NCBI RefSeq assembly: GCF_042100115.1
Contig: NC_091277.1
Location: 2,294,001-2,358,000 of the forward strand
From: Alternaria dauci
Taxonomy: Eukaryota > Ascomycota > Dothideomycetes > Pleosporales > Pleosporaceae
Direction: 5' to 3'
DNA length: 64,000 bases
Of this stretch, positions 1 to 11,834 are shown in pieces. The notes below the pieces were generated by a model, which was given only the letters and a program-made list of their open reading frames with translations, had not been told where the DNA came from and did not search any database. The position numbers and the translations under genes were made by a program. Each line of letters starts with the position of its first letter. Position 1 is the first letter of the stretch.

Positions 1-1
1 C

Positions 2-496
2 GCGCGGCTGAGTCGGGATTTATCACAGCTTCCTAGCCAGAGGGCGTGCAGGAGCCCGCACCCCAACCAGTATCAACCGTTACTCTCGGAGCTACCAGCT
101 AGCCCAACACGCAGACCGATAGCATCGCATACAGTCAGTGAGCCAATCGCCGTCCCCACTGTCCATGAACTGTCAGTCCCGCATTCAACATCTGAGCTTG
201 ACTCCGAACAACTCAGTTCGCACATGCCTGTCAACCACCAATGCCGCCAAACAGCCACCACAAGACCTTGGTCTGTATACGCGTTATCTTCGCAGTCTCG
301 GCTTTCGACGCGCAGTACAACTTCGTTACGTTCTTCACCACGCATCCTTCCGGCCACGGAGTTATCGGGTATTGAGCGTGATCGACCAATGTCGTCACAG
401 GCTACACAGGCCGTACACGCTAGCAATAGCACCGCATCAGCGCGGATGAGACGTCAAAAGCATGTGTTAGATCTGCTTGGGAGTATCGATGGATGA
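2..496 (+). CDS. 3' end of an unknown Ser/Thr/Pro-rich protein (partial)
   Basis: One frame is open from the first bases of the window to a TGA at 494-496, 164 codons, so this looks like the last exon of a gene that begins to the left. The translation is rich in Ser, Thr, Pro, Gln and Arg with no recognisable domain, as in disordered tails of fungal regulatory proteins. It ends with a more ordered basic/hydrophobic piece (RRQKHVLDLLGSIDG). I cannot assign a function. A chance open frame of this length is possible, because overlapping frames are also partly open here; the absence of any start requirement at the edge and the protein-like C-terminus favour a real exon only moderately. Confidence 0.45.
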   Translation, partial: ARLSRDLSQLPSQRACRSPHPNQYQPLLSELPASPTRRPIASHTVSEPIAVPTVHELSVPHSTSELDSEQLSSHMPVNHQCRQTATTRPWSVYALSSQSRLSTRSTTSLRSSPRILPATELSGIERDRPMSSQATQAVHASNSTASARMRRQKHVLDLLGSIDG

Positions 497-967
497 AAAG
501 GGCTGTAAAAGTACGTTTGTTGGAGTTATTGATTGAACCGGAGGTCGTCTACATGGAGCGTTGAACCTTATCATTAATACTGTACCATTTACCCGATTTA
601 AACCGTTAGAATAACACTGCACATACATTCCAAAGAGATTCAGAGTTGCTGTCATTTCCTGTCCTTTGCACTCCCTTCACTCATCAGGTCGCATGTCCAA
701 GACGAACGGGAACGAAGTTCACAACTGCCCGCGTCCCGCGCCACTTCAGCCACCAGTCCGCACGTCCCCCGCTGCGCACCCAGCTCCAAATTCCTGTTCG
801 CGCGACATCATCGCCCGCCATCACCCATGTCCAAATCCATCACGACAGCCACTCTACCTTAGCAAGCCCCCTTCACCCCAAACAAAACATTTGACGACAA
901 TTATAGTCGCCAATTGCACACGTTTTTCCCGCATCAAGAGAAAGAGAGAGAGAAAACACCAGCCAAG
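497..967. other. Intergenic: 3' flank of the left gene and TIM10 promoter
   Basis: No gene is visible. The last 130 bases before the TIM10 start are rich in C and A and then purine-rich (AAGAGAAAGAGAGAGAGAAAA at about 938-958), which is a plausible 5' untranslated leader. No convincing TATA box was seen. Confidence 0.5.
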
Positions 968-1401
968 ATGTCAATGTTCTTCGGTCAAAAACCCCAAATC
1001 TCTTCGGAGCAAAAGATTGCGCAGGCGGAAGCCGAGATTGATATGGTGAGCGACATGTACAGCCGGTAAGTTAGGAACTCCAAGTTCTCTCTCGCGCATC
1101 CTGTAGCTCTACATTTGCTCAATTCTCGTCCCACGCCTGTCCACGTGTACCGGCGGCGGCAGCCCTCTCAAACAAGATCAACACTAACACATCAATTCTC
1201 CCCAGCCTCGTCAAATCTTGCACCGCCAAATGCATAGACACCAACTACCGCGAAGCCGATCTTAACAAGGGCGAATCCGTCTGCCTCGACCGCTGCGTGT
1301 CCAAGTTTTTCGAAGTCAACGTAAAGGTTAGCGAGAAGATGCAGGGAGAGGCACAAGGAAAGCAGGGTGGAGGCGGCGGCATGTTCGGTGGTGGAATGTA
1401 A
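968..1401 (+). CDS. TIM10: Mitochondrial intermembrane-space chaperone Tim10
   Basis: Exons 968-1065 and 1206-1401 (intron 1066-1205, 140 bp, GTAAGT...CAG) give a 97-residue protein. It has the twin CX3C motif of small Tim proteins, CTAKC and CLDRC, separated by about 17 residues, with the flanking helices expected for Tim10 ([19 protein letters not shown] before, [13 protein letters not shown] after). In the family, Tim9 and Tim10 form a hexameric chaperone in the intermembrane space that carries hydrophobic precursors to TIM22 and the SAM complex; the cysteines form two disulfides through Mia40. The tail is glycine-rich ([11 protein letters not shown]), as in several fungal Tim10 proteins. 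Tim10 is preferred over Tim9 because of the length and the Gly tail. Confidence 0.93.
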
Positions 1402-2185
1402 AGAGATTCATCCTATATCAAAGAGGTGAAATGTGGAGGTTGGGCGATATACGATCATGCCTAGTTGTGCTTGTGCTGGGCCGCTGGAGGTCGGATGCTC
1501 GAGGGCAGGAAACCTCGCTGTCGGCATGATTGCTGCTGCATGGATTTTTGACGTGGTCGGTGTTTTGGATCAGAATGCTAAAGGACTGCCTTGCACAGCT
1601 CCGTTTCAGCCTTTAAATGCCTGGATGTCTTCATGGCCACATTCACAGCAATGACATCACGATATGAAGGACATGTACAATACAAAGTTCGCATTTTCAA
1701 ATCAATCGGTTTATCTAACAGGGGTATCTCCCAAAGTCATGCCTGAGCCTCGATCTGTGCGTGCATTCGGATGAATTGTGTCAATGTTCAACCCTTCCGC
1801 GTCGTGGTTATTAAACGGCGCTCTCGGCCAATAGTGAGCCAACCAGCGTATCGGTTCATGATCACATGCAACTGTAGTATCATGAACCGTAAACGCATGC
1901 AATCTTCGTGTATCGTACAGCCGTTCTGTCGTACGTTTCTAATGTGAAAGAGTGACAATGAAAAGGAAGCGCATGGCAGATTATGGCGGTTCGAGACATG
2001 CCAGGCGAGCCACATCCGCTCGACATGTTGAAACTGTAAATGTGGCTAGTGTGCCAATGAACTGGAAAAAACAGTAGATGGTGTGCAAAGGCGCCCTGTA
2101 GCAGACTGCACAGAGCGCGGTTTGCGACACACTGACTTCTGTTAGCTGTTGGTCTCTGATAATTGCTATGAGTTCTGACCTACTC
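1402..2185. other. Convergent intergenic region
   Basis: This 0.78 kb separates the 3' ends of TIM10 and the coiled-coil gene on the opposite strand. Only short frames without protein-like composition are present. It probably holds two 3' untranslated regions; nothing else was seen. Confidence 0.5.
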
Positions 2186-4291
2186 TCAATGTGCTCCGCG
2201 CATGGCTGACAAAATTCCTGGGCGTGTCTCTTCCTCCGCTCCACCGCCAGCAGCACTCGTGAAGAGACTTTTAATGAACTTCATAGAACGAGCGTCAATC
2301 TCTGCTCCGTCAAGCAGGCGATTCAAACGCGTCAACTCAAGCGCAGCACGGTCTGCATGAAGCTCTGCATCGCGGGCACTCTTCTTCGCCTCCAAGGCAC
2401 TGATTCTGGCGTTACGAGAGTACTCAGCAGCCAGGATCATGCACTGTTTGATTTGTACGGTCAGGACGAGCTCTTCCAACATGAGAGACCGTAAGCGGAG
2501 GGTTTCACATACCTCTGCGATCTGTACGTGGCGCAGACGCTCTGGCGAGTCCTCAGGCTCCGCATCTATGCGATCGACCATTTCGTGAAGCATCTCAGTC
2601 ATGCTCTTTTGCTTCTCAGGAACTGCTTCTTGTACTAGAGACGCTCCGCCATTATTAGACGCAGTGAACATGCCTGTCTGACTGCTCCTCTTGTTGACCG
2701 TATGATCTGACCTGAGCTCTAACCTCGATTCAGTCTTTCTCGGCAGATGAATCTTGGACAGACTCTTGGAATCGCGCATGACCTTGGCGAGCGAGCTCCG
2801 CGTAGCACCCATGAACCCTTGCTTGGGTGCGGCAGTCTCAGGTGTTTTGACGCGTGCCTTTTCGCGACTGAACAAGCCACGGATGCTGCGTTTAGCCTTG
2901 ACTTTCTTCGCTAGTGCTTCCTCGTTTCGGTCCTCCGGGGTAGTGTCATCTGCAGAAGAAGACGAGACCACGGGTGTGTATGGCTGGCGTCGCGAAGGAC
3001 GACTCTTAGGCGTTCCGCGGCCCAATGGGACATCAATGCTAATCGACCTGGCTGTGTCCGAGACCCTTGGCTTAGACAGATCTTGGGTGCGGATCGTATC
3101 GCGCGAATGCTTAGCTTGAGACAAAGATGGCGAGCTCAATTCGGCGGTGCTGATGTTGGGAGCCGAACCGCTGTTGCCAGGACGGTTGAATGAACCCAAC
3201 GAGGGACTTACATCCTCCAGCGTTGACGTGTTCCTGACCTTGCTGACGCTGAGGAGGTTGTCGGATTCGGATGCGATCGTGAGCTCAGAGATCTCCTCAG
3301 GAATTTCCTATTTTGCTTGTCAACATCATCATACCAAGGGATAGAGATTACATACTTCACGGACTTGCACAGAACTAGTTGGCGGCTTGGGTGGGTCTCG
3401 AAGGGGCGGAGCAGGTGACTTGGGCTCTGGCGCAGGTGTTAAGGACCTGTCTGACATCGGCGAGACACTGCGTTCGGCATCCGGAAGCACCATAGAGGCC
3501 TTGCTGACAGTCGCGGCGTCTGGTACAGTCGAACACACTGACGAGGGCGATCTGGGCGAATTGGCATCTAGACTAGGCTGCCTCGGCGGCTGCATCGATC
3601 GGATGGGGCTGATCTTAACGACGGGACTTCCATTTGCCGTGAGCTCTTTGGTGCTTGATACTGGCGACGCTGTTGCAACGGTCAAATCTGCTCGCGACGT
3701 TGTCGCCTTGGAAATGCGGCTGGTGAGAGCGCTGAAAGAATGCGGTTGAACAGTACGCTCTGGGAGTACTAAAGGTATGGCAGGTACGGCCGGGATCGAG
3801 TCGCAGTGGCCTAGAATCACTGCGTCTGCATCGCCAGAGATCGTGAGGATAGGACCGGTTCCTGAGCTTGAACCTGAGCCCGACGAATGCCAGGAGAGTC
3901 GCTTCACCCGAGTGCCCTCGTCTCCATCGGCGGAAACAAACGAGCGAGAAGCGACTGGGCTTCGTGCTGGGAGCGAACTCCTCTTGGAGCTCAGACGCGG
4001 GGGAATGTTCTCGGGGCGCAGAACTGGGTACTCCTTCAGGATCGGGCTTGGCGTGAAAGCGTCGACCAAGGTGCGCGAAGCCCTGGGAGGAGAGTTGGGA
4101 TCTATCACCTGTGCGATAGGCGGACTTGGCAGTGCTTTGTCGCTTTGAGGGCGACGGGGCAGTCGTGAAGTGCCCGTGGGCGTCGTCATCGCGCGAGTCG
4201 CAGGTGACATCGCCCTTGCAGGCAATGCCCCTCTCATACCCACCGAATCTGGCCGGATACTAGGTATCTTTGATCTGTTAGTAGTGGTCAT
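2186..4291 (-). CDS. Uncharacterised fungal protein with disordered N-terminus and C-terminal coiled coil
   Basis: Two exons, 4291-3356 and 3307-2186, joined over a 48 bp GTATGT...TAG intron, encode 685 residues. I chose ATG 4291 (MTTTNRSKIPS) because the 17 residues upstream in the same frame (from 4342) are hydrophobic and do not resemble the rest. The first 550 residues are low complexity, rich in Ser, Pro, Arg and Thr with many SP/TP sites. The last 130 are helical: from about residue 555 (KSMTEMLHEMVDRIDAEPED) through LEELVLTVQIKQCMILAAEY and LEAKKSARDAELHADRAALE a coiled coil is likely. No catalytic or known domain is visible. Composition resembles scaffold or septum-associated proteins, but this is only an impression. 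Confidence 0.75.
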
Positions 4292-4761
4292 GTTTGCATA
4301 TCTTGACAGCAGCAAAGAGGTCACAGCAAAGAGGTTCAGCACGTGTCGCTTTGTGGGGTGTTCGATGGTGAAGTAGGAAGGAGCCTGAAATTTCTACTGT
4401 AGTTGCTAATTCCCGAGTTCTGCGCACAGACGCGTTTGCCCACAGAGGAGCAGTGACGGTGAAAGAGGGTGTCCTGGCACGTAAAGTGCAATCCTGCTCT
4501 TTTCGGCATCCTCGGTGGTGATTCCTGGGAATGCAGTAGTACCAGCAGACATATCGGCACTGTGAACTAGAGTCTTGGCTATATTCTGTGACAGTGCAAT
4601 GTAGGTGTTGGAGAGAAGAGGAGTGTGGAAGCCGCGATGTGTGAGGTCATCGGCGCATGGGCCACCTCCCGTTTGTAAAGAGGCCAGCGCGACGCGTCAG
4701 ATGTACCAACCATTGCATCTCAAAATAAACGACCAACTCGCCCAACGCTCCTTCTGGCATC
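4292..4761. promoter_or_regulatory. Shared divergent promoter between the coiled-coil gene and GWT1
   Basis: 470 bp lie between two divergent start codons, so both promoters must sit here. No gene and no clear TATA box were found. Confidence 0.5.
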
Positions 4762-6287
4762 ATGGCGAAGACATATAAGCAGATGAAGGAGGCCTGGGTG
4801 TCTGGACATACCGGGAGCTCCGTGGCAGACGTTAACAGCGTCTCGCTCGCAATGCCTGTACCGTACACACACCCACTACTCGAGCAATGACCCCTTGCTG
4901 ACTACGAGCATAGCTGAGCATTCTACTGTGGTCCGTCGTCCAGTCGCGCATGCGCCTCTTTACACCCTACACTCCACCTGCCTTCTTGGTTGACTTCCTG
5001 CTCAACTGCGGAGCCACGTTGTTCGCGACTACCATTTACTCCCATTCACCATGGATCCTGAACCTCCTTCTGCTGCTTCCAGCACTTGCGCTTTATGTCT
5101 TCGAGAAGCCGGTCGCGGCAAAAGACCCCCCACGACCGCCCAAGATTGACAAATCCGAAAAGGACACCAAGCTCGATGCACTCCCCGTGAAGCCGTTCAT
5201 TACGAATTACCGTGGCGCAATGATGGTCATAACATGTGTTGCTATTCTGGCAGTCGACTTCCGCGTCTTTCCCCGGCGCTTCGCAAAAGTGGAGAACTGG
5301 GGTACATCGCTCATGGATATGGGGGTGGGCTCCTTCGTCTTCACGGCTGGCGTAGTATCTGTCCGGGCTTCGCTCAAGGAAGGAGCTGGCCGTCAGCCGC
5401 TATCAAAGCGCCTCACAGCATCCTTCAGACACGCCATTCCCCTTCTGGTCCTGGGCACTATACGACTCATCTCCGTCAAAGGGCTGGACTATGCTGAACA
5501 TGTCACCGAATATGGTGTACACTGGAACTTCTTCTTCACCCTTGGTTTCTTGCCTCCATTCGCCGCTCTCTTCCAATCGGCATTCGATTTGGTACCGTCC
5601 TATGCCGTTCTTTCTTTTGTCCTGGCTGCTGCATATGAGATTGCTCTGGACTGGACCTCGCTCGGATCCTTTATACTGGTAGCTCCACGGACCGACCTCC
5701 TGTCTCAGAACCGAGAAGGCATTTTCTCTTTCTTTGGCTATCTCGCCATCTTCCTTGCAGGCCAGTCACTAGGTGCGTCCGCACTACCAAGGCAACAGCC
5801 GATCGCAAAGGACGTATCAATCCAGGCTAAGCTCCGACAATCCACGTTTGGCAAGCTGATCATGACTTCCGTGTGTTGGACAGCCCTTTTCTACTTCTCA
5901 ACCAGCTACTACGGTCTGCGACTCCCCGTATCGCGGCGCCTGGCTAACCTCCCCTACTTCCTCTGGGTCTCGTCGTTTAACAGTTACCAAATCACCATCT
6001 GCTACACTATCGAAAGTTTTCTCTTCCCAAACTTGTACAATGCCAAGACCAAAGAGGAGGAAGTTCGAAGAAGCAGAGACGCTACTAGCACTGTGCTGTA
6101 TGCCTACAACCGCAATGGTCTGGCAGTCTTCCTTGTAGCGAACCTACTTACTGGTCTGGTCAACATGACATTCCCAACCTTGCATATGACTGTTTTGCAG
6201 TCCATGGGGATACTGGTCGCATACATCGCTGCGGTCACTGCAGTTGCAGTGGGTCTGGATATGTACAACCTCACCATAAAGCTCTGA
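4762..6287 (+). CDS. GWT1: GPI-anchored wall transfer protein 1 (inositol acyltransferase)
   Basis: GWT1/PIG-W acylates the inositol ring of glucosaminyl-phosphatidylinositol in the ER, an early step of GPI-anchor synthesis needed for cell-wall mannoproteins. The main exon encodes many membrane segments (for example LLLLLPALALYVF, MMVITCVAILAVDF) and the conserved family stretch DMGVGSFVFTAGVVSVRA. The N-terminus is in a separate exon: ATG 4762 gives MAKTYKQMKEAWVSGHTGSS, which matches the conserved Gwt1 start. I place the intron at 4858-4913 (GTACCG...TAG, branch-like CTGAC), joining in phase to LSILLWSVVQ; a second solution (donor 4861, acceptor 4918) gives nearly the same protein. Total 489 residues, the usual length. 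An in-frame ATG at 4950 would truncate the protein. Confidence 0.92.
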
Positions 6288-6431
6288 GCTTGATGTGCAT
6301 ACACACATGTAATACAACACAAGGAGTTTGCATCTACTTCCTCATAATCTGCACTGATTCTCTACCATTTTCATCTCAAGTCTCTACAAGAAAGATGCGT
6401 GGATCGCTCAACTGCTGGTAGAATGACCAGA

Positions 6432-7828
6432 TCATAGCTTCGGGCTCGGCGCTTGCATCTTTTGAACGAGTTCAAGGACGCGTTCAGCGGTTCCCCATGA
6501 TGATTGATAGCCCGCACCAGCATGTCCATAGCAATGCACAACCGGAACATCCCACTTCCCCATCTCTGTCTCAATCCTTGGGCCGCCCTTGCGTGAAGCT
6601 AAAGATCGTCAGTATAGCTGTTTGCAATGACACAGATCGACTGCTATGACTTACGTCTCAATCCCACGTTCTTCGCGATAACCTGCAAATCCTCCGGCTT
6701 CCCCAGCTCAGGACACAGCTCACAGCACCGCTTCATGATGTCTTGACCAAGTTCCTCATCCCATTCCGCACTCCAGTCATTGTCTTGTCGACTGCCGCCT
6801 AGGATGACGCCACCACCCAATGGGCGGGGAAATACATATGTCGTCGTCGGATCGATTCGCTTAGGAGAGCGGAAGTACCTGGTTTCACATGGTCAGTCTG
6901 ATCAGTTCCACAGAAATTCGTCGGGGGATTGGGCAAGGTAACGCAAGCAGATAGCACTGTCGTACTTGACCCGTTCCATTTCATACATTCGAGTGATTGG
7001 TTTCTTAGGCTCAGCGACTAGTAGTGTTTGGCCACGTGTTGGGTAGAGGTTCGTATCCTTGATGTCGGAGAGGTTCAGGGGGCCGATTCCGGTGCAGTTT
7101 ATCAGGAGGGTAGTTGATGGAAAGTCGGCCAGGACGGCTGAGACTGATGGGTAGTGGCGACGAACGAGGCTGATGCCTTTGTTCAAGGCTTGAACTTGGA
7201 GCCTGCGTATACTGTAAGCTTCTGGAATTCTAATTATGTGGGCATCGTCTTGCAATTAAGGAAAGGACGGACAGTCGACGTACCACTGCAAATATACCTG
7301 CGTATTAATCCTGAACGTGCTTGGGTAATCGAGACCAAACGTCGCGCCCTTGGGAAGCTCACTTTCCTCCAACTTCTTCAGCCCTCCAACTAGCTGGTCG
7401 TACCACACCTTGCCCGTCGCCTCCGTCAAGAGTCCCGTCTCTTCAATCGGCGTGTCAAACACACCCCACATACCCATTCGCCCCAACCCTGCTTCGTTGC
7501 CTCCCCCATTCACACCATCTACACCTTGCGTCTCACCAGCCTTCAGCGTCTGGCATCCAAACACTTCCTTGCCATCGATGAGCTCGCCAAACCGGTGAAA
7601 GGTTACCTCGTCGTGTTTCTCTAGCGGTCCATTGTCGTGCGCCATAGAAGACCAATTGGCACCAGCCCAGGGAGACGTGTATTCTATGGAGCGGTCTCCA
7701 GGGAAGTGCTTGGCTACCACGGTTACCTTGGCGGTGGGGTAGACGTGAGTCAGGACGAGGGAGGTGGTAAGGCCGATTACGCCTGCACCGAGGACAAGGA
7801 TGTGTTGATCGCCTGTTTGAGATGCCAT
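6432..7828 (-). CDS. D-amino-acid oxidase (FAD-dependent)
   Basis: Four exons (7828-7284, 7211-6966, 6878-6655, 6598-6432) give 393 residues. The dinucleotide-binding motif ILVLGAGVIGL is at residues 10-20. Family blocks follow: SPWAGANW, LINCTGIG, NLYPTRGQTLLV, TTYVFPRPLGGG, ILGG and the C-terminal VHCYGHAGAGYQSSWGTA. The enzyme oxidises D-amino acids to 2-oxo acids, ammonia and hydrogen peroxide, normally in peroxisomes. The C-terminus is -SPKL; PKL resembles a weak type 1 peroxisomal signal. Compared with the usual 340-370 residues there is a Gly/Asn-rich insertion near residue 108 (DGVNGGGNEAGLG). The exon 1-2 junction creates VYLQC where the family usually has W. D-aspartate oxidase is the alternative call. 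Confidence 0.9.
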
Positions 7829-8570
7829 GGTGGGAGTTGTGGAGTTTTTGAATGAATTCCAATTTGGCAGAGTGTATCAGAGGTTACTGGTGGTATGATA
7901 TTCCGATGATGTTGGTTGCAGAATCTTGAGTATGTGATAAAAATTTGATTCTATATCGAGGCAGAATGAAACTCCGAATTGTGTATAGAATGTTCGAGCG
8001 TGATATAAAGCTAGCTCAGTATCAGCGACCTGTCTCTCTTATACATTGGAGCCATCGGAGTACGATTCATGTACCTTGTGAAGCTATCCCGAAGTCTACG
8101 CAACCTATTCCGACGGCAAATAGTCCCTAGACCCTAGACCGTCTTGTCCAAAAGCGATCGGACCTATAGCAAACCAGACTCGGGCGACGCTTAGAATCTC
8201 GGGGAGGTACAATGTACGTGTATTGTTCTGGCTAACAAAGGTTTACGCGATATGTTCTTCAGCATACTTGATTTGAGGTTGCAGATGACACACTGATAAG
8301 ATCAATTCCGAGATCGGAATGAGCGGTTCCGCATAGCACGCTCCTACAAAGACATGCATGGCAGCCAAGTGTCTCCTGGCTGAGATTTAGCAGTACAAGG
8401 AAGAGGTACTGATTTGCTGGAGAAAAATTTGGGTATCTTTTGAAACTAATGAGGGTTGTACAAGTAACGATATGAACATCATCCCAAACGTAATATCATG
8501 TACTAACATGTCAACCAACTTTTATTATACCACGTCCGTTTCCGAAGCACTCTGCAACCCGAAGCAGACA
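7829..8570. other. Intergenic: D-amino-acid oxidase promoter and 3' flank of the transcription factor
   Basis: 742 bp between two minus-strand genes. The part near 7829-7990 is the oxidase promoter. AT content rises toward 8400-8540. No gene or repeat was seen. Confidence 0.5.
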
Positions 8571-11340
8571 TTAGGCCGACTGCTTCATGAACCAATCTGA
8601 GCTCGCGTCAACCATGTAATTTGTGATATTCGACTCATTCCCAAAACCGCCATCTGGCAATTGCATGTTGCCGTCAGGCGCAGGGTAACTCATGGCACCA
8701 TCCATCGAAACTGGGAGGCGAGGCATGTTGAAGAAGTCAAACACGTCAAGATACTCCAGCTCATTCGGCGCAGGTGTTCGAGCCGGGGTAACAGTACTGA
8801 TCTTCTGGTTTTGGTTGTTATTGAGCTTGGGCTGCCAAGAGATGAGGAAATCCAGATCGAATGCACACCGTCGCATGTCCGCCAGAATCTTGACAGTCGA
8901 AGGCGTCACGCGTTCACCGTTCGCGCCCGTGGGGGTCTGCTGACTCTCCTGGTATTCCGAGAGGACGCGCGCAAGCAGGCTCGCATAACGCGTACCAACT
9001 TCCCAGTACTGACCCATGTCTTGAAGGGTGCTGACAAGGAGGTTGATCGACTGGTCGACGCGATGATCGATTGTAGATCCGTGGACCAGGAGAACACGCG
9101 CAGCCACCCACAGCGAAAACGCGAAAGGTGGACCGAGTTTGCTCAGCAAACCGTTGTCACGTACAGTAGCGCACAGGGCTGTTATGTTCTCGACAGCGCT
9201 GAGACATCTCTGGCTAGCGCTGAAGGACGGAGTGAAGATGGGCGATCGATGGGTCGGGTACGCGGCGGAAGAGTGAAGACGAATGACCGTGCTATGAAAG
9301 TCAGTACATGCTTTGTAGCCTGAGCAGGGAGCAAACTTACGTGTGGAAAGCCGAATGGAGCATTACCAAGCCGCTGTCGAGATTCTGTCCCATGCCCGGC
9401 TTTGCAAATAATCTCGCCGAGTTTCCAAATTCTGCCGGAAGGTTGTACTTCCATTGTTCGATAGCATTGTCGAGCTCCCGATACTGGCTTTGCCAAGATT
9501 CGACGTCAGACAAAGACGTAATATCAACTGGCTTCTTCAGGAACTTGTGGATGCGCGTGAGGATCCCTAGGATCTCGACGTGGTAGGAAAAGGAGCCGAG
9601 ATTCTCTGGTCTGTTCATACTGTAGTCGGATCGCATCGAGGTGTGGAACCATCGCGTTTCAACAGGGGCATTGCGCGCATACATGTCGTCGCGACAGGGC
9701 AATCGGCGGTCGATCTCTTTCTCGTCCAGGGCAAATTCAAAAGCTGTCGCAACGGTCGCATACCGGTCCAGGACGTAGATCATCCAGAACAGTCTGCGCC
9801 GACTCTCTTCCTCAATCCAGTCTTTGGGCTCAGGGAGCGTCATGGCGCGCAAAGTGTATATGGACGCGAATTGCGGGGCCACGCTCGGTGAGTAGCTTTC
9901 GACCGAAAGGCCCAGCTGGACCACTGAGCGCGTGATGAGCGCAAGTAGATTCCAGCCCGGAGGTCCGTTGGAGCAGCCGACGACGTCTAGAGCAAGGATC
10001 ACAAGGGCTTGCAACGACTTGACGGAGCTGTTTTCGATGCCATACAGCAGGACCTTTTCCTTGGAGCTCTTGTGGTAGCGAGTGCGCTTCTCCGCCGTAA
10101 GGCGCTGGTCGGTGGAGAACTTGACAGTCGTGGCGACAACGGCGTGGAGTATGATTCGGTCCGCTTCGTCTAGCGTCGTGTCTCCAAACAGCGAGTTCAG
10201 CGTGCTCTGGCGGTGGAGGATGGGACACCAGGTGTTGATGTGCTTGAAGTAGAGGTCGACGAGCCCGTACAAGAGATCGTACGGAGGAAAGTCGGCATCC
10301 GCGTGGCCGAGGTTCCTCGACATGGCTGGCTGGTAGTGGTCGTTGTACGGCGTATAGACATCCCTGGACAGGCCACCGCTCATGCTGCTCATGTCTTCGG
10401 ACTGGTAGCCGTTGCCTGTGACCGAGGGCGTCGGCCTGTGGTCCGTGACGCCGTTGCCATATTGGTTCTGTATGGCATTCTGCGAAGGAAACGTGGGCTT
10501 CTGGATGAAAAGGGCCGTTTCGGGACGCGGTATATGAGGTGTCTGGATGACGGGCGGGCTGCGGAAGGCGGCCACCTCCTGTGGTGAAGGGCCCGAAGTG
10601 GCGACCTGGCTGTTGGACAGATGGTTGATTTGCGACTGCTGCTGGACCAGGAGCGCTTCGAGCTTGTCTGGAAGGAGCGCAACGGTTAGCGGTGGTTCGT
10701 GGTTGCCATGTACAGCCTCTGACTTTGGACACGGAAGGAGCAGCCTGTCCAGCCACGGTGCGCGATGATTGCGACGCGTCTGAAGGCCTCTTTGTGGCGA
10801 CTACGGAAGCGCAAAGGCTGACAGGCGTGGCAGCAGACTAGCATCCGCGTGATGCAGGCCTCGGCTACTCCAGAACAGGGCGGGTGAAGAAGGACACGCG
10901 ACGTACCAAGTCTCGATTCCAGCTCTCGTCCGTAGCCAGCGCGCAGGCCGGGCTTCTTGCGCGGGAGATATACCTGGATGTGATTGAGTACTGGGCGTGA
11001 TATCAGTTCGCGGCGCAGCAACTAACGCATGCTGAGTGGTTTTTCAGGCACCAGGAACACGATGGCGCGCCCCGGTCGCATTTTACTTTTCGCTGCTCTG
11101 CACACGGTCAGCATCAGAGGCCTCAGGACCTGCCGTACCGCACTTACTACACGTCTCACAGCTCACAGACAGCGGCCGCTTCCGCTTGTTGGACGTGCCG
11201 CTCTGGCTGCGGTCGTTGGCCTCGTCGTCGCTGGAGCGCTCGTCGCCGCTCCAGTCGTGCGCATCGCCCGGGGAATGGTTGGAGAGCTTTGCAGTGCCGT
11301 TGGGACTCGCCGTCTGCTGGTGGCCTGCACTGGTGTCCAT
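8571..11340 (-). CDS. Zn(II)2Cys6 transcription factor, candidate L-rhamnose regulator
   Basis: Five exons (11340-11148, 11097-11027, 10973-10907, 10667-9341, 9291-8571) encode 792 residues. The binuclear zinc cluster spans residues 61-88 with canonical spacing C-x2-C-x6-C-x6-C-x2-C-x6-C (CETCKQRKVKCDRG..., then CSWCLKNHSAC) and is split by introns 1 and 2. It is followed by RKKPGLRAGYGRELESRLD and a short coiled coil (KLEALLVQQQ), typical of DNA-binding dimers. The central part (about residues 200-560) has the features of the fungal-specific transcription factor domain, including HPILHRQSTLNSLFG-like text and EESRRRLFWMIYVLDR. Intron 3 is long (239 bp). The gene shares its promoter with L-rhamnonate dehydratase, so a role like RhaR/TRC1 of L-rhamnose catabolism is a reasonable inference, not shown by sequence. 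Confidence 0.9.
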
Positions 11341-11834
11341 GGTGGAGGATGCGATTGGGGGCGTGCAGCTGCACTCGGCAGAAGTCAGTCCGAGGTGTCC
11401 TCTCTTCGCAGCCCCGCCTGCATGCCTTAGACCCTTACCCCAGATATCGTATTTACCGGCCTACTCTCCCTCCGCATGTCCGGATTGGTGGCTTCCAGTG
11501 GGCCGCTGGCATTTCGGTACAATACTGATCTGCAAAAACACATGCTTCGGCCTTGTCCACATTCCGACCAACGTGCCGAACGCCTCGCTGCGACGCTTGC
11601 CCACGCGCCTGCGCTCCACTTGTTGGCCCAAGAATCAATGCATTCTTCCCCCAGTCGTTGCAAATCGCAGCGAGATGAACCGAGGGACCCTCTTGAATGA
11701 GACACGAAACCTGGCACGTAGTTATCCCGCCGTTTAAATAACATTTGCCCTCTGCCACCGAGCCCTCCTCTACCCCTCCTTCACTCACTTTGTGGCCTGC
11801 TTCTCCCGCGTGACCAACTCTTCCTGCTCTCACA
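11341..11834. promoter_or_regulatory. Bidirectional promoter between the Zn2Cys6 regulator and L-rhamnonate dehydratase
   Basis: 494 bp separate the two divergent starts. On the dehydratase side there is an AT-rich TTTAAATAA at about 11734 and a strongly pyrimidine-rich leader from about 11757 to the start codon, a common fungal core promoter layout. The arrangement would let the regulator act on both genes from one site. Confidence 0.55.

Noticed and set aside
4950..4952. ATG 4950 as the GWT1 start
   Set aside because: It would drop the conserved N-terminus that is found in phase in an upstream exon starting at 4762.
9830..10756. 308-codon frame on the same strand as the Zn2Cys6 gene
   Set aside because: It is a shifted reading of exon 4 and intron 3; the product is Arg/Pro/His-rich without domains.
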